Shown piece by piece: positions 41,701 to 54,999 of a stretch of DNA of 64,000 nucleotides. Under the pieces are notes generated by a model that saw nothing but the letters and a program-made list of their open reading frames with translations, made no database searches and had not been told where the DNA came from. Numbering within the stretch: position 1 is the stretch's first letter; each line of letters starts with the position of its first letter. The position numbers were made by a program, and so were the translations under genes. The stretch spans positions 5,852,001 through 5,916,000 of the forward strand of contig JAUIMM010000601.1 of the NCBI GenBank assembly GCA_031769625.1. The letters run 5' to 3'. This stretch comes from Taudactylus pleione. Taxonomy: Eukaryota; Chordata; Amphibia; Anura; Myobatrachidae.

Positions 41701-42626
41701 CATGTAAAAAATATTTGGATGAAGGGCAGTGTACCCCTACACCACACAGCGCAGCCCCTGTAAAAATTATTTAAATGAAAGGCAGCATACACCAAACAAG
41801 ACAGCCCCTGTTAAAGTTATTTGGATGAAGGGCAGCTTACACCACACAGGACAGCCCCTCTAAAAATTATTTGGATGAAGGGCAGCGTACACCACACAGG
41901 ACAGCCCCAGTAAAATTATTTGGATGAAGGGCAGCTTACACCACACAGGACAGCCCCTGTAAAAAACATTATTTGGATGAAGGGCAGCTTACATCACACA
42001 GGACAGCCCCTGTAAAAAATATTTGGATGAAGGGCAGCTTACACCACACAGGACTGCCCCTGTAAATATTATTTGGATGAAGGGCAGCTTACACCACACA
42101 GCAGCCCCTGTAAAAATAATTTGGATGAAGGGCAGCTTACATCACACAGGACAGCCCCTGTAAAAAATATTTGGATGAAGGGCAGCGTACACCACACAGG
42201 ACAGCCCCTGTAAAATTATTTGGATGAAGGGCAGCTTACACCAGACAGCAGCAACTGTAAAATTTATTTGGATGAAGGGCAGCTTACATCACACAGGACA
42301 GTCCCTGTAAAAAATATTTGGATAAAGGGCAGCTTAGATCACACAGGACAGCCCCTGTAAAAAATATTTGGATGAAGGGCAGCTTCCACCACACAGGACA
42401 GCCCCTGTAAATATTATTTGGATGAAGGGCAGCTTACACCACACAGCAGCCCCTGTAAAAATAATTTGGATGAAGGGCAGCTTACATCACACAGGACAGC
42501 CCCTGAAAAAATATTTGGATGAAGGGCAGCGTACACCACACAGCAGCCCCTATAAAAGTTATTTGGATCAAGGGCAGCTTACATCACACAGGACAGCCCC
42601 TGTAAAAAATATTTGGATGAAGGGCA
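35751..42626 (+). repeat. Right-hand HOR, copy 1 (6,876 bp)
   Basis: The period is defined by the GGGCAGCTACACC monomer (two bases short of CAGCTTACACC) at 35,751 and 42,627. The copy includes blocks at 36,340, 38,307, 39,086, 39,394, 39,881, 40,379, 40,748 and 41,252 that recur in later copies. Part of it is itself internally repeated: the 38,307 and 40,379 blocks are two copies of the same 78-codon landmark about 2.07 kb apart, which makes this copy longer than the next two. Confidence 0.86.
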
Positions 42627-45600
42627 GCTACACCACACAGGACAGCCCCTGTAAAATTATTTGGATGAAGGGCAGCTTACACCACACAGGACAGCCCCTG
42701 TAAACATTATTTGGATGAAGGGCAGCTTACACCACACAGCAGCCCCTGTAAAAATTATTTGGATGAAGGGCAGCTTACATCAGACAGGACAGCCCCTGTA
42801 AAAATTATTTGGATGAAGGGCAGCGTACCCCTCCACCACACAGGACAGCCCCTGTTAAAGGTATTTGAATGAAGGGCAGCTTACATCACACAGGACAGCC
42901 GCTGTAAAAAATATTTGGATGAAGGGCAGCTTACACCACACAGCAGCCCCTGTAAACATTATTTGGATGAAGGGCAGCTTACACCACACAGGACAGCCCC
43001 TGTAAAAATAATTTGGATGAAGGGCAGCATACCGCTACACCAGGACAGCCCCTGTAAACATTATTTGGATGAAGGGCAGCTTACACCACACAGCAGCCCC
43101 TGTAAAAATTAATTGGATGAAGGGCAGCTTACACCTACACCACATAGGGCAGCTCCTGTAAAAATTATTTGGATGAAGGGCAGCATACACCACACAGGAC
43201 AGCCCCTGTAAACATTATTTGGATGAAGGGCAGCTTACACCACACAGCAACCCCTGTAAAAAGTATTTGGATGAAGGGCAGCTTACACCACACAGGACAG
43301 CCCCTGTAAAAAATATTTGGATGAAGGGCAGTGTTCCCCTACACCACACAGCGCAGCCCCTGTAAAAATTATTTAAATGAAAGGCAGCGTACACCAAACA
43401 AGACAGCCCCTGTTAAAGTTATTAGGATGAAGGGCAGCTTACACCACACAGGACAGCCCCTGTAAAAATAATTTGGATGAAGGGCAGCTTACACCACACA
43501 GGACAGCCCCTGTAAAAATTATTTGGATGAAGGGCAGCATACACCACACAGGACAGCCCCTGTAAACATTATTTGGATGAAGGGCAGCTTACACCACACA
43601 GCAGCCCCTGTAAAAAATTATTTGGATGAAGGGCAGCTTACACCACACAGGACAGCCCCTGTAAAAATAATTTGGATGAAGGGCAGCATACCCCTACACC
43701 ACACAGGGCAGCCCCTGTAAAAATTATTTAAATGAAGGGCAGCATACACCACACAGGACAGCCACTGTAAAAGTTATTTTGATGAAGGGCAGCTTACACG
43801 ACACAGGACAGCCCTTGTAAAAAGTATTTGAAGGAAGGGCAGCTTACACCACACAGGACAGCCCATGTAAAAAATTTTGGATGAAGGACAGCATACCCCT
43901 ACACCACACAGTGCAGCCCCTGTAAAAATTATTTGGATTAAGGGCAGTGTACACCACAATGGACAGCCACTGTAAAAAAATATTTGGATGAAGGGCAGCT
44001 TACACCACACGGGACAGCCCCTGTAAAAATTAATTGGATGAAGGGCAGCTTACACCTACACCACACAGGGCAGCCTCTGTAAAAATTATTTGGATGAAGG
44101 GCAGCTTACACCACACAGGACAGTCCCTGTAAAAATTATTTGGATGAAGGGCAGCGCACACCACACAGGACAGCCCCTGTAAAATTATTTGGATGAAGGG
44201 CAGCTTACACCACACAGGACAGCCCCTGTAAACATTATTTGGATGAAGGGCAGCTTACACCACACAGCAGCCCCTGTAAAAATTATTTGGATGAAGGGTA
44301 GCTTACATCACACAGGACAGCCCCTGTAAAAAATATTTGGATGAAGGGCAGCGTACACCACACAGGACAGCCCCTGTAAAATTATTTGGATGAATGGCAG
44401 CTTACATCACACACGACAGCCCCTGTAAAAAATATTTGGATGAAAGGCAGCTTACATCACACAGTACAGCCCCTGTAAAAAATATTTGGATGAAGGGCAG
44501 CTTACACCACACAGGACAGCCCCTGTAAATATTATTTGGATGAAGGGCAGCTTACACCACACAGCAGCCCCTATAAAAATTATTTGGATGAAGGGCATTT
44601 TACATCACACAGGACAGCCCCTGTAAAAATATTTGGATGAAGGGCAGCTTATACCACACAGGACAGCCCTTGTAAATATTATTTGGATGAAGGGCAGCTT
44701 ACATTACACAGGACAGCCCCTGTAAAAAATATTTGGATGAAGGGCAGCTTACACCTACACCACACAGGGCAGCCTCTGTAAAAAATATTTGGATGAAGGG
44801 CAGCTTACACCACACTGGACAGCCCCTGTAAAAAATATTTGGATGAAGGGCAGCGTACTCCACACAGGACAGCCCCTGTAAAATTATTTGGATGAAGGGC
44901 AGCTTACACCACACAGGACAGCCCCTGTAAACATTATTTGGATGAAGGGCAGCTTACACCACACAGCAGCCCCTGTAAAAATTATTTCGATGAAGGGCAG
45001 CTTACATCAGACAGGACAGCCTCTGTAAAAAATATTTGGATGAAGGGCAGCGTACCCCTCCACCACACAGGACAGCCCCTGTAAAAAGTATTTGAATGAA
45101 GGGCAGCTTACACCACACAGGACAGCCGCTGTAAAAAATATTTGGATGAAGGGCAGGTTACACCACACAGCAGCCCCTGTAAACATTATTTGGATGAAGG
45201 GCAGCTTACACCACACAGGACAGCCCCTGTAAAAAATATTTGGATGAAGGGCAGTGTACCCCTACACCACACAGCGCAGCCCCTGTAAAAATTACTTAAA
45301 TGAAAGGCAGCATACACCAAACAAGACAGTCCCTGTTAAAGTTATTTGGATGAAGGGCAGCATACACCACACACGACAGCCCCTGTAAACATTATTTGGA
45401 TGAAGGGCAGCTTACACCACACAGCAGCCCCTGTAAAAATTATTTGGATGAAGGGTAGCTTACATCACACAGGACAGCCTCTGTAAAAAATATTTGGATG
45501 AAGGGCAGCGTACACCACACAGGACAGCCCCTGTAAAATTATTTGGAAGAATGGCAGCTTATATGACACATGACAGCCCCTGTAAAAAATATTTGGATGA

Positions 45601-45809
45601 AGGGCAGCTTACATCACACAGGACAGCCCCTGTAAAAAATATTTGGATGAAGGGCAGCTTCCACCACACAGGACAGCCCCTGTAAATATTATTTGGATGA
45701 AGGGCAGCTTACACCACACAGCAGCCCCTGTAAAAATAATTTGGATGAAGGGCAGCTTACATCACACAGGACAGCCCCTGTAAAAAATATTTGGATGAAG
45801 GGCAGTGAA

Positions 45810-47609
45810 CACCACACAGGACAGCCCCTGTAAACATTATTTGGATGAAGGGCAGCTTACACCACACAGCAGCCCCTGTAAAAAATTATTTGGATGAAGG
45901 GCAGCTTACACCACACAAGACAACCCCTGTAAAAATAATTTGGATGAAGGGCAGCATACCCCTATACCACACAGGACAGCCCCTGTAAAAGTTATTTGGA
46001 TGAAGGGCAGCTTACACCACACAGGACAGCCCCTGTAAAAAGTATTTGAATGAAGGGCAGCTTACACCACACAGGACAGCCTATGTAAAAATATTTGGAT
46101 GAAGGACAGCATACCCCTACACCACACAGTGCAGCCCCTGTAATAATTATTTGGATTAAGGGCAGTCTACACCACAATGGACAGCCCCTGTAAAAAAATA
46201 TTTGGATGAAGGGCAGCTTACACCACACAGGACAGCCCCTGTTAAAAATAATTGGATGAAGGGCAGCTTACACCTACACCACACAGGGCAGCTCCTGTAA
46301 AAAATATTTGGATGAAGGGCAGCATACACCACACAGGACAGCCCTGTAAACATTATTTGGATGAACGGCAGCTTACACCACACAGCAACCCCTGTAAAAA
46401 GTATTTGGATGAAGGGCAGCTTACACCACACAGGACAGACCCTGTAAAAAATATTTAGATGAAGGGCAGTGTACCCCTACACCACACAGCGCAGACCCTG
46501 TAAAAATTATTTAAATGAAAGGCAGCATACACCAAACAAGACAGCCCCTGTTAAAGTTATTTGGATGAAGGGCAGCTTACACCACACAGGACAGTCCCTG
46601 TAAAAATAATTTGGATGAAGGGCAGCTTACACCACACAGGACAGCCCCTGTAAAAATTATTTGGATGAAGGGCAGCATACACCACACAGGACAGCCCCTG
46701 TAAACATTATTTGGATGAAGGGCAGCTTACACCACACAGCAGCCCCTGTAAAAAATTATTTGGATGAAGGGCAGCTTACACCACACAAGACAACCCCTGT
46801 AAAAATAATTTGGATGAAGGGCAGCATACCCCTATACCACACAGGACAGCCCCTGTAAAAGTTATTTGGATGAAGGGCAGCTTACACCACACAGGACAGC
46901 CCCTGTAAAAAGTATTTGAATGAAGGGCAGCTTACACCACACAGGACAGCCTATGTAAAAATATTTGGATGAAGGACAGCATACCCCTACACCACACAGT
47001 GCAGCACCTGTAATAATTATTTGGATTAAGGGCAGTGTACACCACAATGGACAGCCCCTGTAAAAAAATATTTGGATGAAGGGCAGCTTACACCACACAG
47101 GACAGCACCTGTTAAAAATAATTGGATGAAGGGCAGCTTACACCTACACCACACAGGGCAGCTCCTGTAAAAAATATTTGGATGAAGGGCAGCATACACC
47201 ACACAGGACAGCCCTGTAAACATTATTTGGATGAACGGCAGCTTACACCACACAGCAACCCCTGTAAAAAGTATTTGGATGAAGGGCAGCTTACACCACA
47301 CAGGACAGACCCTGTAAAAAATATTTAGATGAAGGGCAGTGTACCCCTACACCACACAGCGCAGCCCCTGTAAAAATTATTTAAATGAAAGGCAGCATAC
47401 ACCAAACAAGACAGCCCCTGTTAAAGTTATTTGGATGAAGGGCAGCTTACACCACACAGGACAGTCCCTGTAAAAATAATTTGGATGAAGGGCAGCTTAC
47501 ACCACACAGGACAGCCCCTGTAAAAATTATTTGGATGAAGGGCAGCATACACCACACAGGACAGCCCCTGTAAACATTATTTGGATGAAGGGCAGCTTAC
47601 ACCACACAG
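45810..47609 (+). repeat. 870-bp tandem duplication
   Basis: About 45,810-46,739 matches 46,680-47,609 at an offset of 870 bp (landmarks 45,992/46,862, 46,156/47,026, 46,252/47,122). Only a few substitutions separate copies (e.g. AGTCTACACC against AGTGTACACC, CAGACCCTG against CAGCCCCTG). Neighbouring HOR copies at 40.4, 51.8 and 58.8 kb have this block once, so the duplication is private to copy 2. Confidence 0.92.
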
Positions 47610-48264
47610 GACAGCCCCTGTAAAAAATATTTGGATGAAGGGCAGTGTACCCCTACACCACACAGCGCAGCCCCTGTAAAAATATTTTAAATGAAAGGCA
47701 GCATACACCAAACAAGACAGCCCCTGTAAAAACAATTTGGATGAAGGGTAGCTTACACCACACAGGACAGCCCCTGTAAAAATTATGTGGATGAAGGGCA
47801 GCTTACACCACACAGCAGCCCCTGTAAAAATTAATTGGATGAAGGGCAGCTTACACCTACACCACACAGCGCAGCTCCTGTAAAAATTATTTGGATGAAG
47901 GGCAGCATACACCACACAGCACAGCCCCTGTAAAAAATATTTGGATGAAGGGCAGTGTACCCCTACACCACACAGCGCAGCCCCTGTAAAAATTATTTAA
48001 ATGAAAGGTAGCATACACCAAACAAGACAGCCCCTGTTAAAGTTATTTGGATGAAGGGCAGCTTACACCACACAGGACAGCCCCTCTAAAAATTATTTGG
48101 ATAAAGGGCAGCGAACACCACACAGGACAGCCCCAGTAAAATTATTTGGATGAAGGGCAACTTACACCACACAGGACAGCCCCTGTAAAAAACATTATTT
48201 GGATGAAGGGCAGCTTACATCACACAGGACAGCCCCTGTAAAAAATATTTGGATGAAGGGCAGC

Positions 48265-48385
48265 TTACACCACACAGGACTGCCCCTGTCAATATTATTT
48301 GGATGAAGGGCAGCTTACACCACACAGCAGCCCCTGTAAAAATAATTTGGATGAAGGGCAGCTTACATCACACAGGACAGCCCCT
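48265..48385 (+). other. Deletion junction (~345 bp lost)
   Basis: The left side carries GGACTGCCCCTG, which in the 53.28 kb copy is followed by about 345 bp before the block ending in CCTGAAAAAATATT. Here the same left side runs directly into that block. The two parental stretches (about 53,280-53,390 and 53,620-53,740) are nearly identical to each other, so homologous recombination between them explains the loss of seven monomers. A private C occurs at 48,290 (CTGTCAATATT). Confidence 0.85.
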
Positions 48386-48507
48386 GAAAAAATATTTGGA
48401 TGAAGGGCAGCGTACACCACACAGCAGCCCCTATAAAAGTTATTTGGATGAAGGGCAGCTTACATCACACAGGACAGCCCCTGTAAAAAATATTTGTATG
48501 AAGGGCA

Positions 48508-51500
48508 GCTACACCACACAGGACAGCCCCTGTAAAATTATTTGGATGAAGGGCAGCTTACACCACACAGGACAGCCCCTGTAAACATTATTTGGATGAA
48601 GGGCAGCTTACACCACACAGCAGCCCCTGTAAAAATTATTTGGATGAAGGGCAGCTTACATCAGACAGGACAGCCCCTGTAAAAATTATTTGGATGAAGG
48701 GCAGCGTACCCCTCCACCACACAGGACAGCCCCTGTTAAAGGTATTTGAATGAAGGGCAGCTTACACCACACAGGACAACCGCTGTAAAAAATATTTAGA
48801 TGAAGGGCAGCTTACACCACACAGCAGCCCCTGTAAACATTATTTGGATGAAGGGCAGCTTACACCACACAGGACAGCCCCTGTAAAAATAATTTGGATG
48901 AAGGGCAGCATACCCCTACACCAGGACAGCCCCTGTAAACATCATTTGGATGAAGGGCAGCTTACACCACACAGCAGCCCCTGTAAAAATTAATTGGATG
49001 AAGGGCAGCTTACACCTACACCACATAGGGCAGCTCCTGTAAAAATTATTTGGATGAAGGGCAGCATACACCACACAGGACAGCCCCTGTAAACATTATT
49101 TGGATGAAGGGCAGCTTACACCACACAGCAACCCCTGTAAAAAGTATTTGGATGAAGGGCAGCTTACACCACACAGGACAGCCCCTGTAAAAAATATTTG
49201 GATGAAGGGCAGTGTTCCCCTACACCACACAGCGCAGCCCCTGTAAAAATTATTTAAATGAAAGGCAGCGTACACCAAACAAGACAGCCCCTGTTAAAGT
49301 TATTAGGATGAAGGGCAGCTTACACCACACAGGACAGCCCCTGTAAAAATAATTTGGATGAAGGGCAGCTTACACCACACAGGACAGCCCCTGTAAAAAT
49401 TATTTGGATGAAGGGCAGCATACACCACACAGGACAGCCCATGTAAACATTATTTGGATGAAGGGCAGCTTACACCACACAGCAGCCCCTGTAAAAAATT
49501 ATTTGGATGAAGGGCAGCTTACACCACACAGGACAGCCCCTGTAAAAATAATTTGGATGAAGGGCAGCATACCCCTACACCACACAGGGCAGCCCCTGTA
49601 AAATTTATTTAAATGAAGGGCAGCATACACCACACAGGACAGCCACTGTAAAAGTTATTTTGATGAAGGGCAGCTTACACGACACAGGACAGCCCTTGTA
49701 AAAAGTATTTGAAGGAAGGGCAGCTTACACCACACAGGACAGCCCATGTAAAAAATTTTGGATGAAGGACAGCATACCCCTACACCACACAGTGCAGCCC
49801 CTGTAAAAATTATTTGGATTAAGGGCAGTGTACACCACAATGGACAGCCACTGTAAAAAAATATTTGCATGAAGGGCAGCTTACACCACACGGGACAGCC
49901 CCTGTAAAAATTAATTGGATGAAGGGCAGCTTACACCTACACCACACAGGGCAGCCTCTGTAAAAATTATTTGGATGAAGGGCAGCTTACACCACACAGG
50001 ACAGTCCCTGTAAAAATTATTTGGATGAAGGGCAGCGCACACCACACAGGACAGCCCCTGTAAAATTATTTGGATGAAGGGCAGCTTACACCACACAGGA
50101 CAGCCCCTGTAAACATTATTTGGATGAAGGGCAGCTTACACCACACAGCAGCCCCTGTAAAAATTATTTGGATGAAGGGTAGCTTACATCACACAGGACA
50201 GCCCCTGTAAAAAATATTTGGATGAAGGGCAGCGTACACCACACAGGACAGCCCCTGTAAAATTATTTGGATGAATGGCAGCTTACATCACACACGACAG
50301 CCCCTGTAAAAAATATTTGGATGAAGGGCAGCTTACATCACACAGTACAGCCCCTGTAAAAAATATTTGGATGAAGGGCAGCTTACACCACACAGGACAG
50401 CCCCTGTAAATATTATTTGGATGAAGGGCAGCTTACACCACATAGCAGCCCCTATAAAAATTATTTGGATGAAGGGCATTTTACATCACACAGGACAGCC
50501 CCTGTAAAAATATTTGGATGAAGGGAAGCTTATACCACACAGGACAGCCCTTGTAAATATTATTTGGATGAAGGGCAGCTTACATTACACAGGACAGCCC
50601 CTTTAAAAAATATTTGGATGAAGGGCAGCTTACACCTACACCACACAGGGCAGCCTCTGTAAAAATTATTTGGATGAAGGGCAGCTTACACCACACTGGA
50701 CAGCCCCTGTAAAAAATATTTGGATGAAGGGCAGCGTACTCCACACAGGACAGCCCCTGTAAAATTATTTGGATGAAGGGCAGCTTACACCACACAGGAC
50801 TGCCCCTGTAAACACTATTTGGATGAAGGGCAGCTTACACCACACAGCAGCCCCTGTAAAAATTATTTCGATGAAGGGCAGCTTACATCAGACAGGACAG
50901 CCTCTGTAAAAAATATTTGGATGAAGGGCAGCGTACCCCTCCACCACACAGGACAGCCCCTGTAAAAAGTATTTGAATGAAGGGCAGCTTACACCACACA
51001 GGACAGCCGCTGTAAAAAATATTTGGATGAAGGGCAGGTTACACCACACAGCAGCCCCTGTAAACATTATTTGGATGAAGGGCAGCTTACACCACACAGG
51101 ACAGCCCCTGTAAAAAATATTTGGATGAAGGGCAGTGTACCCCTACACCACACAGCGCAGCCCCTGTAAAAATTACTTAAATGAAAGGCAGCATACACCA
51201 AACAAGACAGTCCCTGTTAAAGTTATTTGGATGAAGGGCAGCATACACCACACAGGACAGCCCCTGTAAACATTATTTGGATGAAGGGCAGCTTACACCA
51301 CACAGCAGCCCCTGTAAAAATTATTTGGATGAAGGGTAGCTTACATCACACAGGACAGCCTCTGTAAAATTATTTGGAAGAATGGCAGCTTATATGACAC
51401 ATGACAGCCCCTGTAAAAAATATTTGGATGAAGGGCAGCTTACGTCACACAGGACAGCCCCTGTAAAAAATATTTGGATGAAGGGCAGCTTCCACCACAC

Positions 51501-53862
51501 AGGACAGCCCCTGTAAATATTATTTGGATGAAGGGCAGCTTACACCACACAGCAGCCCCTGTAAAAATAATTTGGATGAAGGGCAGCTTACATCACACAG
51601 GACAGCCCCTGTAAAAAATATTTGGATGAAGGGCAGTGAACACCACACAGGACAGCCCCTGTAAACATTATTTGGATGAAGGGCAGCTTACACCACACAG
51701 CAGCCCCTGTAAAAAATTATTTGGATGAAGGGCAGCTTACACCACACAAGACAACCCCTGTAAAAATAATTTGGATGAAGGGCAGCATACCCCTATACCA
51801 CACAGGACAGCCCCTGTAAAAGTTATTTGGATGAAGGGCAGCTTACACCACACAGGACAGCCCCTGTAAAAAGTATTTGAATGAAGGGCAGCTTACACCA
51901 CACAGGACAGCCTATGTAAAAATATTTGGATGAAGGACAGCATACCCCTACACCACACAGTGCAGCCACTGTAATAATTATTTGGATTAAGGGCAGTGTA
52001 CACCACAATGGACAGCCCCTGTAAAAAAATATTTGGATGAAGGGCAGCTTACACCACACAGGACAGCCCCTGTTAAAAATAATTGGATGAAGGGCAGCTT
52101 ACACCTACACCACACAGGGTAGCTCCTGTAAAAAATATTTGGATGAAGGGTAGCATACACCACACAGGACAGCCCTGTAAACATTATTTGGATGAACGGC
52201 AGCTTACACCACACAGCAACCCCTGTAAAAAGTATTTGGATGAAGGGCAGCTTACACCACACAGGACAGACCCTGTAAAAAATATTTAGATGAAGGGCAG
52301 TGTACCCCTACACCACACAGCGCAGCCCCTGTAAAAATTATTTAAATGAAAGGCAGCATACACCAAACAAGACAGCCCCTGTTAAAGTTATTTGGATGAA
52401 GGGCAGCTTACACCACACAGGACAGTCCCTGTAAAAATAATTTGGATGAAGGGCAGCTTACACCACACAGGACAGCCCCTGTAAAAATTATTTGGATGAA
52501 GGGCAGCATACACCACACAGGACAGCCCCTGTAAACATTATTTGGATGAAGGGCAGCTTACACCACACAGCAGCCCCTGTAAAAAATTATTTGGATGAAG
52601 GGCAGCTTACACCACACAGGACAGCCCCTGTAAAAAATATTTGGATGAAGGGCAGTGTACCCCTACACCACACAGCGCAGCCCCTGTAAAAATATTTTAA
52701 ATGAAAGGCAGCATACACCAAACAAGACAGCCCCTGTAAAAACAATTTGGATGAATGGTAGCTTACACCACACAGGACAGCCCCTGTAAAAATTATGTGG
52801 ATGAAGGGCAGCTTACACCACACAGCAGCCCCTGTAAAAATTAATTGGATGAAGGGCAGCTTACACCTACACCACACAGCGCAGCTCCTGTAAAAATTAT
52901 TTGGATGAAGGGCAGCATACACCACACAGCACAGCCCCTGTAAAAAATATTTGGATGAAGGGCAGTGTACCCCTACACCACACAGCGCAGCCCCTGTAAA
53001 AATTATTTAAATGAAAGGCAGCATACACCAAACAAGACAGCCCCTGTTAAAGTTATTTGGATGAAGGGCAGCTTACACCACACAGGACAGCCCCTCTAAA
53101 AATTATTTGGATAAAGGGCAGCGAACACCACACAGGACAGCCCCAGTAAAATTATTTGGATGAAGGGCAACTTACACCACACAGGACAGCCCCTGTAAAA
53201 AACATTATTTGGATGAAGGGCAGCTTACATCACACAGGACAGCCCCTGTAAAAAATATTTGGATGAAGGGCAGCTTACACCACACAGGACTGCCCCTGTA
53301 AATATTATTTGGATGAAGGGCAGCTTACACCACACAGCAGCCCCTGTAAAAATAATTTGGATGAAGGGCAGCTTACATCACACAGGACAGCCCCTGTAAA
53401 AAATATTTGGATGAAGGGCAGCGTACACCACACAGGACAGCCCCTGTAAAATTATTTGGATGAAGGGCAGCTTACACCAGACAGCAGCAACTGTAAAATT
53501 TATTTGGATGAAGGGCAGCTTACATCACACAGGACAGTCCCTGTAAAAAATATTTGGATAAAGGGCAGCTTAGATCACACAGGACAGCCCCTGTAAAAAA
53601 TATTTGGATGAAGGGCAGCTTCCACCACACAGGACAGCCCCTGTAAATATTATTTGGATGAAGGGCAGCTTACACCACACAGCAGCCCCTGTAAAAATAA
53701 TTTGGATGAAGGGCAGCTTACATCACACAGGACAGCCCCTGAAAAAATATTTGGATGAAGGGCAGCGTACACCACACAGCAGCCCCTATAAAAGTTATTT
53801 GGATGAAGGGCAGCTTACATCACACAGGACAGCCCCTGTAAAAAATATTTGGATGAAGGGCA
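48508..53862 (+). repeat. Right-hand HOR, copy 3 (5,355 bp)
   Basis: This is the shortest near-complete copy, with single versions of all blocks (49,096, 49,655, 49,911, 50,580, 50,888, 51,823, 52,083, 52,492, 52,587). It is probably closest to the basic unit, about 107 monomers. One monomer is missing at about 51,366 (CCTCTGTAAAATTATTTGGAAG) compared with 45.48 kb. Confidence 0.88.
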
Positions 53863-54999
53863 GCTACACCACACAGGACAGCCCCTGTAAAATTATTAGG
53901 ATGAAGGGCAGCTTACACCACACAGGACAGCCCCTGTAAACATTATTTGGATGAAGTGCAGCTTACACCACACAGCAGCCCCTGTACAAATTATTTGGAT
54001 GAAGGGCAGCTTACATCAGACAGAACAGCCCCTGTAAAAATTATTTGGATGAAGGCCAGCGTACCCCTCCACCACACAGGACAGCCCCTGTAAAAGGTAT
54101 TTGAATGAAGGGCAGCTTACACCACACAGGACAGCCGCTGTAAAAAATATTTGTATGAAGGGCAGCTTACACCACACAGCAGCCCCTGTAAACATTATTT
54201 GGATGAAGGGCAGCTTACACCACACAGGACAGCCCCTGTAAAAATAATTTGGATGAAGGGCAGCATACCCCTACACCAGGACAGCCCCTGTAAACATTAT
54301 TTGGATGAAGGGCAGCTTACACCACACAGCAGCCCCTGTAAAAATTAATTGGATGAAGGGCAGCTTACACCTACACCACATAGGGCAGCTCCTGTAAAAA
54401 TTATTTGGATGAAGGGCAGCATACACCACACAGGACAGCCCCTGTAAACATTATTTGGATGAAGGGCAGCTTACACCACACAGCAACCCCTGTAAAAAGT
54501 ATTTGGATGAAGGGCAGCTTACACCACACAGGACAGCCCCTGTAAAAAATATTTGGATGAAAGGCAGTGTTCCCCTACACCACACAGCGCAGCCCCTGTA
54601 AAAATTATTTAAATGAAAGGCAACGTACACCAAACAAGACAGCCCCTGTTAAAGTTATTTGGATGAAGGGCAGCTTACACCACACAGGACAGCCCCTGTA
54701 AAAATAATTTGGATGAAGGGCAGCTTACACCACACAGGACAGCCCCTGTAAAAATTATTTGGATGAAGGGCAGCATACACCACACAGGACAGCCCCTGTA
54801 AACATTATTTGGATGAAGGGCAGCTTACACCACACAGCAGCCTCTGTTAAAAATTATTTGGATGAAGGGCAGCTTACACCACACAGGACAGCCCCTGTAA
54901 AAATAATTTGGATGAAGGGCAGCATACCCCTACACCACACAGGGCAGCCCCTGTAAAAATTATTTAAATGAAGGGCAGCATACACCACACAGGACAGCC

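Larger units (their letters stand above)
42627..48507 (+). repeat. Right-hand HOR, copy 2 (5,881 bp)
   Basis: Blocks at 43,215, 43,774, 44,030, 44,699 and 45,007 all recur exactly 5,881 bp later at 49,096, 49,655, 49,911, 50,580 and 50,888, so long stretches have no net indel between copies. It contains the 870-bp duplication and a deletion near 48.3 kb, which together account for the 526-bp difference from copy 3 (+870, about -345). Confidence 0.9.
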
